Source of the DNA: Scenedesmus sp. ARA3
Taxonomy: Eukaryota > Chlorophyta > Chlorophyceae > Sphaeropleales > Scenedesmaceae
Direction of reading: 5' to 3'
Assembly: GCA_004335835.1 (NCBI GenBank)
Contig: RWJK01001008.1
Coordinates: 68,992 to 105,128, forward strand
DNA: 36,137 nucleotides
Numbering within the stretch: the stretch's first letter is position 1; each line of letters starts with the position of its first letter. A model generated the notes under the pieces. The model did not search any database, was not told the DNA's origin, and saw only the letters and a program-made list of their open reading frames with translations. A program made the translations under genes and the position numbers. Positions 10,610 through 21,169 of this stretch are shown one piece after another.

Positions 10610-11882
10610 CCATGCTGGCAAGAGCAACAGCTGCATTGAAACCAATCAAAGACATGCCATAATCGCCAACTACTCCAACACGGTGTTGCACACCAATTCA
10701 CTGCGCCTGCTTGTACAGGCAGCAGCCGCTACGCAGATAAATATCAATGCAACCTCCACAATGCTCTTCATGCGGGTACCATGCATGGTAGCCATATGGC
10801 TACCACTACATCGTCCATTGCTGCCCAGCAACGCATATCTCATGTGCACCTTGTGCGCAGCACCAACTAACGTGCTGCAGCAGTTGCACGATGTGTCGCC
10901 ACTGCTGGCTGCTCAACATCATCATGCTGCTGCAGTTCTAATGTGTCCCAAAGGACGCACCATGCTGCCATGCAACCACTGCTAACTGCGTCACCGACAA
11001 TGAGCGCCCAATGCAAGATTCAACAACACAGGGTGCTACAGTAGTCCACCAAAGTGCATGTCCAGTCTGCACTGCTATTAAGTTAAGCATAGGTCATGTT
11101 TGCAGCATTCGAGCTCAATAATGTACACTTCAAGTTGCCGCCTCGAGCTCACCCGTAACACGTGCCATCTAGCTGTAGTACAGCAAGGACCATGTGCACA
11201 GACGACAGCACACGTCAACAACCAAAGCACTACGGCAGTGCAGCCAAGACACAGATTGGTTTCTCACTCATCGCCGGAGTGAGCAGCTACCATGGCTCAA
11301 CAACGCCACTAAATCACACGCACAAACTACAAACAAGCAGTCCGCATACATAGGTTCGCATCTGTACTTGCCACCAGCTCATACGCTTAGCATGTTCATC
11401 CATACTGCAGCAAATGTTGGCAACCCGGCCCGGGCGGCCGGATGGCAGCGGCTGCCTGTGCCACCAAAGCACTGCCTCACAGCTGCATCCTTGTGGCTGA
11501 TCTGAGCCAGACCTGGTGCATAGCAGCACACGGGCCGTCCCTCACACGGCAAACAGAAGCAGTGCACCTACTGCACATGGCAGAAGCACACTCAGCACCT
11601 GCAGCAGCACAGGCATGGCAAGAACAGCGGCGTAGTGCGCAAGCGTTAGCAGCCGGTTGGCGCATGTGCCAGCAGCATCCGGTACGCATGCTATCTCTCC
11701 TGCAACTGCTCTGATGAACCAGGCGACTGCGAGACTCAGAAGCTATCGAACGTGTAAAATGACGACCTGGATGCCATTGCTGCCAGCAGTGCGGCAGCGG
11801 CCAGCAGACGCAAAACAGCTTAGCTAAGACCAGCACAGCACTGCTTCAATGCATTCATGTGCAACAGCATTAAATAGTTACG

Positions 11883-12668
11883 TTATAACACCTCTGCTGC
11901 CGAACTCAGCAGTGACGAGCCAGATGTAATGGCTTTCACCACATGTTTCAGCCCTGCAGCTCCATCACTCACCTTGCTGACTCCAGCTGCACCAGCGCTG
12001 CTGAAAAAGCTGTCACCATAGCTCTCATCATCCCCAGGCTGGTGGCAAACTGCAGCCAGATCCTGGTTGCGGCCGCGCGGCCGCCGCACACCAAAGCACT
12101 CGAATGATGTCGCATCTGTGTCGTTGAAGGTGGGCGTTGCGTAGCACTCGCTGTACTGCTGGTCAGGGCATGCTGTAAGCACCAACGTGTTGTTGCTTTC
12201 TGCTGCTGCCTCGGGGCACCTCACTCGGAGTGCCTCCTCACATGCTGCTCTGTAGCACTGCACTGATGCGCCGTTGCAGTAGGCGTTGGGGTTGTTGTTC
12301 AGGGATGATAGCGCTGCGCCTGCTATCAGTCCCGAGCCGAGTGCTAGTGGCAGGATGAAGGGAGTTGACCTGAACCCTGAGCGGCGGTAGCCTGTAAAAC
12401 CGCCTGGGAGGCGGGTACTGCCAGGAAGGCGGGTGCCAAACACTCCACCTGATGGCCTGTATGTACGGGTGCGGGAGCTGCCGCCAAAAAAGCTGCCACC
12501 GCCGAAGCTGCCCCTTCTGACTGCAGTGAGCTGCCGGGTGTTTGTGGCAGTCAGGTCTTGGGGCTCCTCATGCTGCTGTGCTGCATGGGTGGCGCTGCCG
12601 CTGGCTAGCGCTGCAGGCGGCGCTGCTAGCTGAGCAAGCAGCAGCACAGCGATCCAGATTGCTGACAT
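11883..12668 (-). CDS. Secreted Gly/Arg-rich, Cys-rich protein, family unknown
   Basis: A single-exon gene of 261 residues, the only intronless model in the window. The ATG at 12668 is chosen because it opens directly into a signal peptide (MSAIWIAVLLLAQLAAPPA, cleavage probably after ALA-S); the upstream open frame has only a TTG. After a polar stretch comes a Gly/Ser/Arg/Tyr-rich region (SFGGGSFFGGSSRTRTYRPS, residues about 53-95), then a hydrophobic Gly/Ala/Leu segment (FILPLALGSGLIAGAALSSL). The following domain has eight cysteines, beginning YCNGASVQCYRAACEEALRV, and two N-glycosylation sequons (NNT and NDT). The C-terminus is Ser/Ala-rich. A cell-wall, extracellular or secretory-pathway role is inferred from these features. 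The hydrophobic segment could make it a membrane protein instead. Confidence 0.75.
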   Translation of the reverse strand: MSAIWIAVLLLAQLAAPPAALASGSATHAAQQHEEPQDLTATNTRQLTAVRRGSFGGGSFFGGSSRTRTYRPSGGVFGTRLPGSTRLPGGFTGYRRSGFRSTPFILPLALGSGLIAGAALSSLNNNPNAYCNGASVQCYRAACEEALRVRCPEAAAESNNTLVLTACPDQQYSECYATPTFNDTDATSFECFGVRRPRGRNQDLAAVCHQPGDDESYGDSFFSSAGAAGVSKVSDGAAGLKHVVKAITSGSSLLSSAAEVL

Positions 12669-13519
12669 GGCACGAGGGCTGTGGTGCCGTGTCAGCCGCT
12701 GCACTAGCAGAGTTGTGAGGAGCTGTTGTGGGCGGTACAGCTTGTGGCTTGCCAGCTGCTGCTGCCGGGCTCCTTGACGCAAGTCTCACAATGAGCGGTT
12801 TGAAATCTATCTATCGGATTCTCGGCAGCTTATAAGCAGCTTATGAGCAAATGGACGCGGCCAGTTGCTTTGATGCTCTGCTGAATCGTCGTTGTTCACA
12901 ACTGCGGGCATGAATCTGTGGACTGCGTCGTCATAGAGATCGATATCACGATTTCGTTGAAAGCAACCGCCTATTAGATGAGCGCGGGACCGTTCGCACC
13001 GACTGCTGCTTGGTGATGTCACGTTCTGTCAGGGTGATCCTGTGGTTGGCCAGCAGCAGCCTTGCCGAGCCCCAGCACTCGCATTTATAACAGCAACATC
13101 TATGAAATGATTTAATCTGTTTAGGTCAAGTTCGAAAAGTCATTTGTGTTTACCTAGGGCCCTGTAGCAGCATCAGTGCTTCGTCAGGACTTGCTGTACG
13201 CCAGCCTGAGCCTGTTTGGGGTGCAGGTGCGGTACATGCAAGTTGAAATCCAGCTGTCCTGTCCACACACAAAACAGCAACGCTGTTAAATATGTCATCA
13301 AAAAATCAGCAGATCACATATGCTGCCAACTTTTTTGCACTCAATCGCACTCAGGTGGATTCACCTGAGGCAGCGAATGCTTGACCATCAAGTGGCAGCC
13401 TTCAGCTCTGTCTGGACTGCACAGTAGCAGCTCCCCATAGCAGCACACACTCAACTGACACAATTTTAAATAGCGGCATTCAACACAACTTTTAGTAACA
13501 ACTAGCATGCTACAATCTG
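12669..13519. promoter_or_regulatory. Intergenic region upstream of the secreted-protein gene
   Basis: It holds the promoter and 5' UTR of the gene starting at 12668 and the 3' UTR of the fucosyltransferase gene ending at 13520, both on the minus strand. A/T-rich words (catttataac at 13083, attttaaatag at 13462) are visible, but none can be called a promoter element. No coding exon was recognised. Confidence 0.4.
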
Positions 13520-16500
13520 CTAGTGATCCGCTGACGCCCCGGCCAGTGTGGTGGCAGCGACGCGAGGCGCCTCTGCTTGCTCCTCTGCAGCCTGAGCAGC
13601 AGCTGCTGGCCGCCTCATGGCCTCAGGCAGAATGTGCCTGAAGCTGCTGCTGCTGCTGCTGCTCAACAAAATATATCCACAGTCAGCCACAAGCTGAGGT
13701 GGAAGCATAACATCCAAACCCGAGCCTGAAAGCTTGCACTGCATGTAGCCAGCCGCATTGAACTCATGCACTGTTGGGCAATGCAGCTGCTGCCGTGCCT
13801 TCACAATGGCGACTCCCTTGTCTGTATAATCTGAGGCAGCACACTTCGTGTAACCGACCTGCCCGCCATAGTACCACATGGAGTCAACAGAGTGATATTC
13901 GAAGGCGCGATCTGCTGCTCCTAGCGTGTTGTTCACCATTGCCACTTCGTACGCCATCCTGCTGACTTGACTGCTGAATGTCCCGATAATGACGTTACAT
14001 GCAGCCAGGTGCATTATGTCATCGTATATCCCTGCAAAGCCGCCAGAGCTGTATCGCTGCTTTGTACTGCCTGCAAAGTACATGGCAGCAGCAGCCAGGC
14101 AAGTGCAGCCAGGTAACAGCAGCTCACACAGATAAAGACTCGTCCTTGCTTCATAAGGAGTCTGCACTAGTGTATTCAAACTCAAGCTGTGCTCACAATG
14201 ATTGGCGCGGCCTGGCACCTTTTGCGGGGTTACAAACAGTCTGTGCTGATCTGAACTGTCACTGCCAAGATTTCCTGACACGCTGCACAGGCTGAACGCA
14301 CGGCCATAATGACTGTGGCACAGTAGTGCACTCACTTGTTTGCAATCCATTATCGTTTGTGATGACGTGTATGTGCCGGTACGCCTGCCTGACCTCAGCC
14401 GCAACTGCAGGTTCATCAGACGCCAGGTAGATGCTGCACTCTGAGTGCTGCGCATGGCTGCCAGCAGCTTCTTGCTGCTGCTGCTGCTGCTGCTGCATTG
14501 CACGTTCCTGCCAGCCGCTCGGCAGCCATTGGTCACACAGCCGCTCCACATGCGTCATATACTCCTCCGGCTGGTGCAGCTTCGCCTCCAAGTCCAGCTT
14601 GTCAGTTCTGCGGATGTGCACACCCACGATGGGTGAGCCCCACTGCTGAGATGCCCTGAATGCTGCATGGCGAGCCAGCGAAGCGCTTGAGGGGCGCAGC
14701 AGGTAATTGGCCAGCACGCCGACCCACCTGCAACAGCATTCAAAAACAGCACTGAGCGCATGTTTTGTTGGGATAACGGTGGAATTGGCTTTCAAGGTCG
14801 ATTCTGGCGCCAGGAAATCAGTAGCACGCAAGGGTTATGCTGTCTTGGCATTTGTGGCCACTTGATGACCTGGATGCTGTGCAGCTGCTCCAGCGCTGCA
14901 CCACTGCCAGGCTAGCAGTCGGCGCTGAAGCACTTGCTTCGAAGACAGACTGCAGCTGCTGCAATAAACCGCTGCAGCTGCTGCTGCGGGAACCAGCATC
15001 TGCCAGCATCACACCAAGCTGCTGCAGTTCTGCTTGTGTGATGTGTGCAGCACGCATTTGCCTTGCCTGCGGCCTCACCAGATCTGCGGCCTTACCAAAT
15101 ATGCGGTCTTGAGTTGAACTTGAGTTGAACAGCTGCACTGCCTCCAGCACATCCCAGGGCATGGCTGGTGGGTCATAGCTTGATGCGCCATTGTCAATGA
15201 CGTCGACAACAATTGCATCGGCATCTGAGTGCTCCGTTGGCTCCTTCACATTCAGCTTTGGCAGCGACTGCGCGTCAACTTCGTTTGCTTCTCCGCAGCT
15301 TGTGACCGGCTGCAACACCTCCTCCCACCCAGTGGGAGTGTTGATGTAGTTAGAAGGATAGACCTGTGTGCACAGAGCAAGGCACCATCACAAGCAGCAG
15401 GCACAAGGAGTATGGTGTCATGTGCAAGCCACTGATATGGGATGTTGAAACTATGATGGTGTTTGCATGCTGGCAGTACCGTCAGTGCTGCTATATTAGT
15501 CTTCATAGAGATGGGTGCTGACTGCTATCATTACCGAGCAGCACGCTAACCCTGAAGCTGCTGCAGGCGCACCGCAACAAGGACCCCCCCCCNNNNNNNN
15601 NNNNNTGCAGCAAAGCATGTCATGGTGGCCTTGCTGATATGCCTGTGCCATGCTCAGTCCACTGAGTAGCTGGTGTCTGCTCAACCATCAGCGCAGGTGC
15701 TGCTGCTGCTGTTGAGTTCCACTCACATTGTACAGCACCATGGTGCGATTCAGCGCCACAGCCTGTGTAAAGCAGTGCACCACGTGGTGTATCTGGCAGC
15801 CGAACCCGCAATTCTTATTCAGGTTGCACAGCAGCTTGCGCGCTGTGCTGCAGCCAGGAGGGTGCTGCAGGTCATGCAGGGCTTGCAGGACAGCCCCTGT
15901 CACCTCCTGCCTCATCCATGCCTGCTGACAGCCGGCAAACAACAGCAGGATTGGTTAGTTCCTGCAAATGACACAGTGCCACGTATAGCATTGTCACAGG
16001 TGACAGTAAAGCACATGCCGATACACACATGCAAACAGTGTGTAAACCCGCTGGGCAGGGACTAGCAGTTCAAGGCGGCTGCAAGAGGTATGTAACGTGA
16101 CCTGGCATGAGCCACAGAGCTGCATAATCTGCAACTACTGCAGGGCCAAGCCCCAGAGGCCATCCTTGGCAAGCCTTACAGCCTAACAGTGACTGTTGTC
16201 AGCAGCGGTGTTTCAGCGGTCACCAATGGCGAGCTTGTCGGGCTGCAGTGCAGCGCCCCTGCGTTTCCTGCAAGCTGGTTGACTGCCCCAGGCTGACCAG
16301 TGCATCTGCCATTGCCAGGTCTAGGCCAGCTGTGGCCTGATCCTCGACTTCCTGCATGTGAACACGGGTTGCACTGTGTCAAGTCTAAGCCACGTTCATC
16401 AAGCTAATGGTTCAGGCCTGTGGGATCCCAGCTGCATGCCATGCGGATCTGAACCCAACAACAACAACTTGGCAACCATCTGCGCTTGTTTGCGGCGCTG

Positions 16501-17436
16501 ATGAACTCTTCCTGACACTTGACCGCCTGATCGAACTGGTGCATTCAAACACAACCACCAACAACATGTCTGTACAGCCCACATATGTACTGCTTTTGCT
16601 GTTGCTGTTGGTGATGCTGCTGCTGTTGCTGGTGCCAGTGCTGCAGCTAGCATACTTAGCAGTTTAGACAGGTCTACATGATGTGCGGCAGACATCGCCC
16701 GCAATCGTCCTGCCCTTTTTACCCAAAGCAGCTTTGTTAATAGCAGCACCAACCTTTGCCAGCCGCTGGTAGCGGATGTTGTCCAGTACATTGCGGACTC
16801 GCTGCAAGCTCTTCAACCCTGACAAAAGGGCACAAACCAGAATGAGCTTTGCAGATGCGATGCAAGCTTGAGTAAATACTGCAATCGTTCATTCTGCCCT
16901 GTTCTACAGCAGCCGCCTTCAAGTCCAGACCAAATACACTGATGCGGCATGGTGCCAGGCACTCAGCTGATGGCACGCTGCTGAGTTGTGCAGAGCAGTA
17001 TGATCAGTTTGCGCTGCTGCACAGTCTGCTCACCTCGTTCAGCATCTGAGCCCCAGAACTGTTCCCACCTCGTCCGGATCGGGTCAGTAAGTGTCTCCTG
17101 CTGTGTGTGTTTAGCCAGCATCAGTGCCCGCCTGCTGCGTCTGCTGCTTGCCAACATGGAGGGTCTAAGATCCAACGAAAGCTTCTGATTTTTGGAAGTC
17201 ACATCTATTTGCGAGACGAGCATGCTAGGGAGCACCACAGCATACAGCACTACCCCACACAGGCCAAGGAGCAGCATTGTGCATAGCTTGGCCCGGCACT
17301 GCCAGGCAGTTGAACGCTTTTCAGTGTGCATGTCGATGCTCAGTCTCATTGCTGCTGGAACATGTGAGTGGGGCGGGAGGGCGCTCTTTTCACTCGAAGT
17401 GATGGTTGCGTGCGGACGCTTTTCGTATGCCAACAT
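13520..17436 (-). CDS. FUT8: Alpha-1,6-fucosyltransferase, GT23 family (FUT8-like)
   Basis: Six exons, 17436-17034, 16818-16754, 15921-15727, 15363-14870, 14727-14336 and 14070-13520, give 699 residues. In FUT8 this enzyme transfers fucose from GDP-fucose to the innermost GlcNAc of N-glycans in the Golgi. The first in-frame ATG follows a TGA by two codons; a cytosolic tail and signal anchor (CTMLLLGLCGVVLYAVVLPS, about residues 52-71) fit a type II Golgi protein. Diagnostic parts are CSTARKLLCNLNKNCGFGCQ and IHHVVHCFTQAVALNRTMVL (exon 3), GVHIRRTDK plus LHQPEEYM (about 421-440), YLASDEP, and DDIMHLAACNVIIGTFSSQV (about 533-552). Residues matching the known FUT8 active site are present: both Arg of the RRTDK motif, the Glu five residues after its Asp, the Tyr of EEYM, and Ser-Gln of TFSSQ. 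One acidic residue of the usual D-D-P is Glu. The C-terminal SH3 domain of animal FUT8 is not apparent. Exon 4's donor (AG|GTCATC) is weak. Acceptor specificity is not proven. Confidence 0.85.
15593..15605. other. Assembly gap (13 N) in a fucosyltransferase intron
   Basis: Thirteen unknown bases follow a run of C. The gap lies in the intron between exons 3 and 4 (15726-15364), so the coding model does not depend on it, but intron length and any extra exon there are uncertain. Confidence 0.99.
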
Positions 17437-18021
17437 CGCTCAGAACATGGTGTGGTTTTGTAAGGTAGTAACTTAAACGAAATTAATGTTAAGCACGACG
17501 ATCAGTTGGCAGAAGGCACCACAACAGATCACGCAAGTTGGTCAAAGTCTGGCTGTCAAATTCTCAGTCGCACTTTGACTTGGCATGGTCACACTGCCAC
17601 AACCCTTTTTGCCATGCAGTGCCTGATCAATGCTTGAAAACGCTGTGAATTGAAAGGACGAGTGCTTCACACAGATCTACAAATGCGCTCCACCTCAACA
17701 GTAAGCTGGTCAACTCCAAGGCAGCAACACGTGGGCAGCAATTGCAGAAGAACTTCTGCTCGAGTCTGCTCGAGTCCAGAACTACAGCCAGAAGCAATAA
17801 TGCGGCTCGTGGAAACGGGCCATAGCACAAAGATCAGTGCATGCACAATCAACAGGTGCACCACAACTTACACGCAAATGCCATCTATCTGTCAACAGCT
17901 GATTTGGTTGGCTAGGACAACACGACCCATGCGCGCCGCGCAATGTAAGATGCACACACGATGCGCCCTTCCCAAACACACACACAACAGACACATGCGC
18001 GCCACTCAACCCCAAGCCACC
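17437..18021. promoter_or_regulatory. Intergenic region: E3 ligase 3' UTR and fucosyltransferase promoter
   Basis: 585 bp lie between the stop at 18022 and the ATG at 17436, both on the minus strand. The E3 ligase 3' UTR with a TGTAA signal occupies the upper part. The fucosyltransferase promoter must lie roughly between 17440 and 17860. No other gene is seen. Confidence 0.5.
17868..17872 (-). promoter_or_regulatory. TGTAA polyadenylation signal of the E3 ligase gene
   Basis: TTACA on the plus strand, read as TGTAA on the sense strand, lies about 150 bases past the stop. This is a normal distance for a chlorophyte 3' UTR. Confidence 0.55.
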
Positions 18022-20938
18022 TCAATCCACGCGCGCCGTAAAGCCGCATATGATCTGCCTGCAGAATGGGCACAGCGCTGGCTTGAAGTGGTGCAGCTTG
18101 GTCATCTCCCTGCAGCACCCCACACACAGCGCATGCCCGCATGCCTGCAAGCTCACAACCGCCGCCGCATCAAAGCAGATCTCACACGTCAGCTCGTCTT
18201 CATCACTACCTTCATCCTCTCCCTCCTCTGTTATCATGTCTGACGCAACGCCGCCGTGTGTGCTGCCCAGCAAGCCTGATGCATACGCAGCATTACTGCC
18301 CAGCAGCTGAGACGCAGGCTGCTGCTGAATGATCGGCAGATCACCATTTGCCGTCAACCCCGGCAGCTGCTGCAGCACGCCAGTTTGACCAGAATTTGAC
18401 CAGTCTGCAGCAGCAGGCAGCACGCCGCTGGCGCTAGTGCTGCCGTTTCTAGCACTGCTGTCAAACCCTGCTGCTGCTGCTGCTGCTGCTGCTCCTGGCA
18501 AGCTCCTGACATCAGATGTCGCTGACTGGTCATCAGACATGCGCGATCCAAGGTGGCTACGTGAGCCGCCTGACAGCAGCCGCTGCAGCGACGGCTGCCG
18601 CATGATGAGTGATCGGTGCATGGAGCTGTTGTTGCGTATGCTAGCCATACTCAGCGACTTCCTAAAAGCCTGCGGCTGCCCATAACTCGCGGCTGCTGCT
18701 GCTGAATCTGCATCACCTGCCTGACTATGCATGCTGTCTGCCGGGTCTGCTGCTTCGCCTCTGCTGACAGCGCCATTGGCGGCAGCAGCAGGTGGTACTA
18801 CTGAACCTCCAGGGGCGGACGCCATGCCCACTGCTGCTGTTGCTGCATCTGCCGCCGCGTCAAGCTGCGTGTCAAGTGGCACACTGGCTGCCCGCTGTGC
18901 CGCTGCCAGCTTTGCAGCTCTGCCTTGGCCAGCTACTGACCCCCTGCGGGCAGGAGCTGCCAGCGTCACTGACGCCACCCGCATGCCTGCAGCTGAGCCA
19001 CTGTTCACAGCATCCAGGCCCCCGGGATCTGGCAGAAGCTGCATGGATGCAGCAAATGCGCTGACTTGCGTGTCAAAGTTGTTCCTGCCGGATGCAAGCT
19101 TCATCATCAGCAGCTGCTGCCGCATCGCCTCGGCATTGCCGCCGATCCTGCCAGCCCTGATCGTCAGCATGACATCTAGCGGGTTGTCTGCCACACAGTC
19201 AGTGTCCTGCTGCACTGCTGCTACTGCTGCTGCAGCGGCGCTGCCATGCGCGCTGCCGCCATCCTGCTGCTGCAGCAGCTGCTGCTGCTGTGTGGGGTCC
19301 AGATCTGGTGCTGGCGCAGCCAGCTGCAACTGATCTAGTGATGATCTGGCGACTCCTGGGGCCGATCCCATGCTCAGCCTACTGCTGCTGGTGAGGTTTG
19401 ACACCGAGTTGACCAGATGCCTACCAGCCGGCTGCTGCTGCTGCTGCTGCGAGTGCGGCTGCTGGTGGCTGCTGCTGTCGTCGCCGTCTGCTGCTGTTGT
19501 CATAATGGTGCTTGGGGGCAGCACGTCATCTAATAGCATCCTGCAGGAGATACAAGTAGCAACAGCATCAGCAAGGGCAGCAGTGTGAGCAGCAGTAGAG
19601 ACAGACTAGCCAGCATGTTGTGGACAATTGTGCAAAGTTCAGCACTTGCAACTGTTCAGCTAACAGCGCCAGGCACTGCATGGACATCAGCCGAGCACCA
19701 TGCAAACCACACCACACCACAGCATGGTGCTATTCATTCCAAACAAACTGCAGCGGTGCTTACTTGCGGCTAGACACGCGCCTCAGGCTGTCCATTGGCT
19801 TGAGCCAGCTGCTCCTGCCCTGCTGCTGCTGCTGCTGCTGGTCGTAGCTGTCTGCAGTAGCACGCCGGTGCTCAGCAGCACCGCCTGCGCGTGAGCCCTG
19901 CCGCCCCAGCAGCCGCCGCTCGCAGTCTGCTGCGCTGTCCAGCACAGCCACGCTGTGTGCGCGGCGATGTCTGCATTGCAGCAGCAGCAGCAGCAACAGC
20001 AGGGAGTGCTTTGGGATGCATGTGGCACCAGACAGACACTTGTTGAGGCCAAGTTTATATGCTGTTTAATGCGCAACAAGGGGCGCATCAGCATGCTTCT
20101 GCACACAAGCAGCGTAGCCTCTTGACCCATGAAACAGCTGGTTAGCAGCTGCAAACCATGTCATCAATCCTTTGCAGCAGCATAACCTCAACCACCCCCC
20201 ACCATCCATCCCAGTCGAAGCGCGTGCTCACCTATGCTTGTCGCCGCCGCTGCTGCTGCCCAAGGCGCGCTGCACCAGCCGCGAAGCACCAGCCGAGCTG
20301 CCGCCTGCTGCTGACCCCGCGGCAGCACTGCGGCCGCTCCCTACTGCATCACTACTCATCTGGCCCCCACCAGCACCAGCAGCACCGCCAGCAGCAGCAG
20401 CAGTATGTGCTGCTAGTGGCAGCGAGCTACTGCCAGGCAGCCAATGCAGCACTGATTCCTCTGCTAGTCTCTCCCTGCTGATGCTGCTGCTCAGTCGTGC
20501 CCCTCCCGGTCTGCCGTCTAAGCTTGCAAAGAACGCTGCTCGCTGCTCCGCTGCCGGCAAGCTGGTGCTGCTAACCCCTGGTGACGCCGGCGCTGCGGTT
20601 TTGCCGCTGCTGCTGAACCCTGCTCCCCTGACAGATCCCGAGGCCAGGTACTCCGATACTATGATGCTGTTGGCTGGGGTGCCGGCTACAGCAGAGTTGC
20701 TGCCTGGTACAGTGCTGCTGCTGATTGCACTCAAGCCTGCATCGCTGGCGCCGCTGCTGACCAGCTGCTGCTGCTGCTGCTGCTGCTGCATGTGCAATGA
20801 CTTCCCAAAGGGGCTCGACACACCTGACGACACACTGGAGTCTGCTGCTGCTGCTGCTGCTGCTGTGGGTGTGGCTGCGGCTGCTCCTGCTGCAGTCTGC
20901 AGCTGAGCAAACCCTACAAATGAGCTGTCCTCACCCAC

Positions 20939-20969
<31 letters not shown>

Positions 20970-21137
20970 GCAGGGGCAGTCAGCAGCGCTGCTGGAGCGA
21001 TAGCAGATGGGCTCAGAGCCTCTTCTGGCTTGTGCAGCAAGGCAGCTGACACAAAGCTGGGCTCCTGCTGCTCACACTCCGGCCCTGCCGGCGCACCTTG
21101 CACTGCAAAGGCAGAGTCAATCGAAGCATCATCATCA

Positions 21138-21169
<32 letters not shown>

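Larger units (their letters stand above)
10351..11882. other. Convergent 3' flanks, no gene seen
   Basis: The region lies between the plus-strand gene ending at 9699 and the minus-strand gene ending at 11883. A short TCA run occurs at 10497-10513. Frames at 11442-11836 are open on both strands but are Cys/Ala-rich with no family match, so I leave them out. Candidate TGTAA signals for both genes fall close together (10458-10462 on plus, 10605-10609 on minus). Confidence 0.45.

Noticed and set aside
11442..11836. Overlapping plus and minus frames of 90 and 119 codons
   Set aside because: Open on both strands at once, no similarity, and located in the 3' flank of the secreted-protein gene.
18731..19333. 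200-codon plus-strand frame
   Set aside because: Antisense of the Ala/Ser-rich E3 exon 9; the minus strand holds the RING domain in phase.
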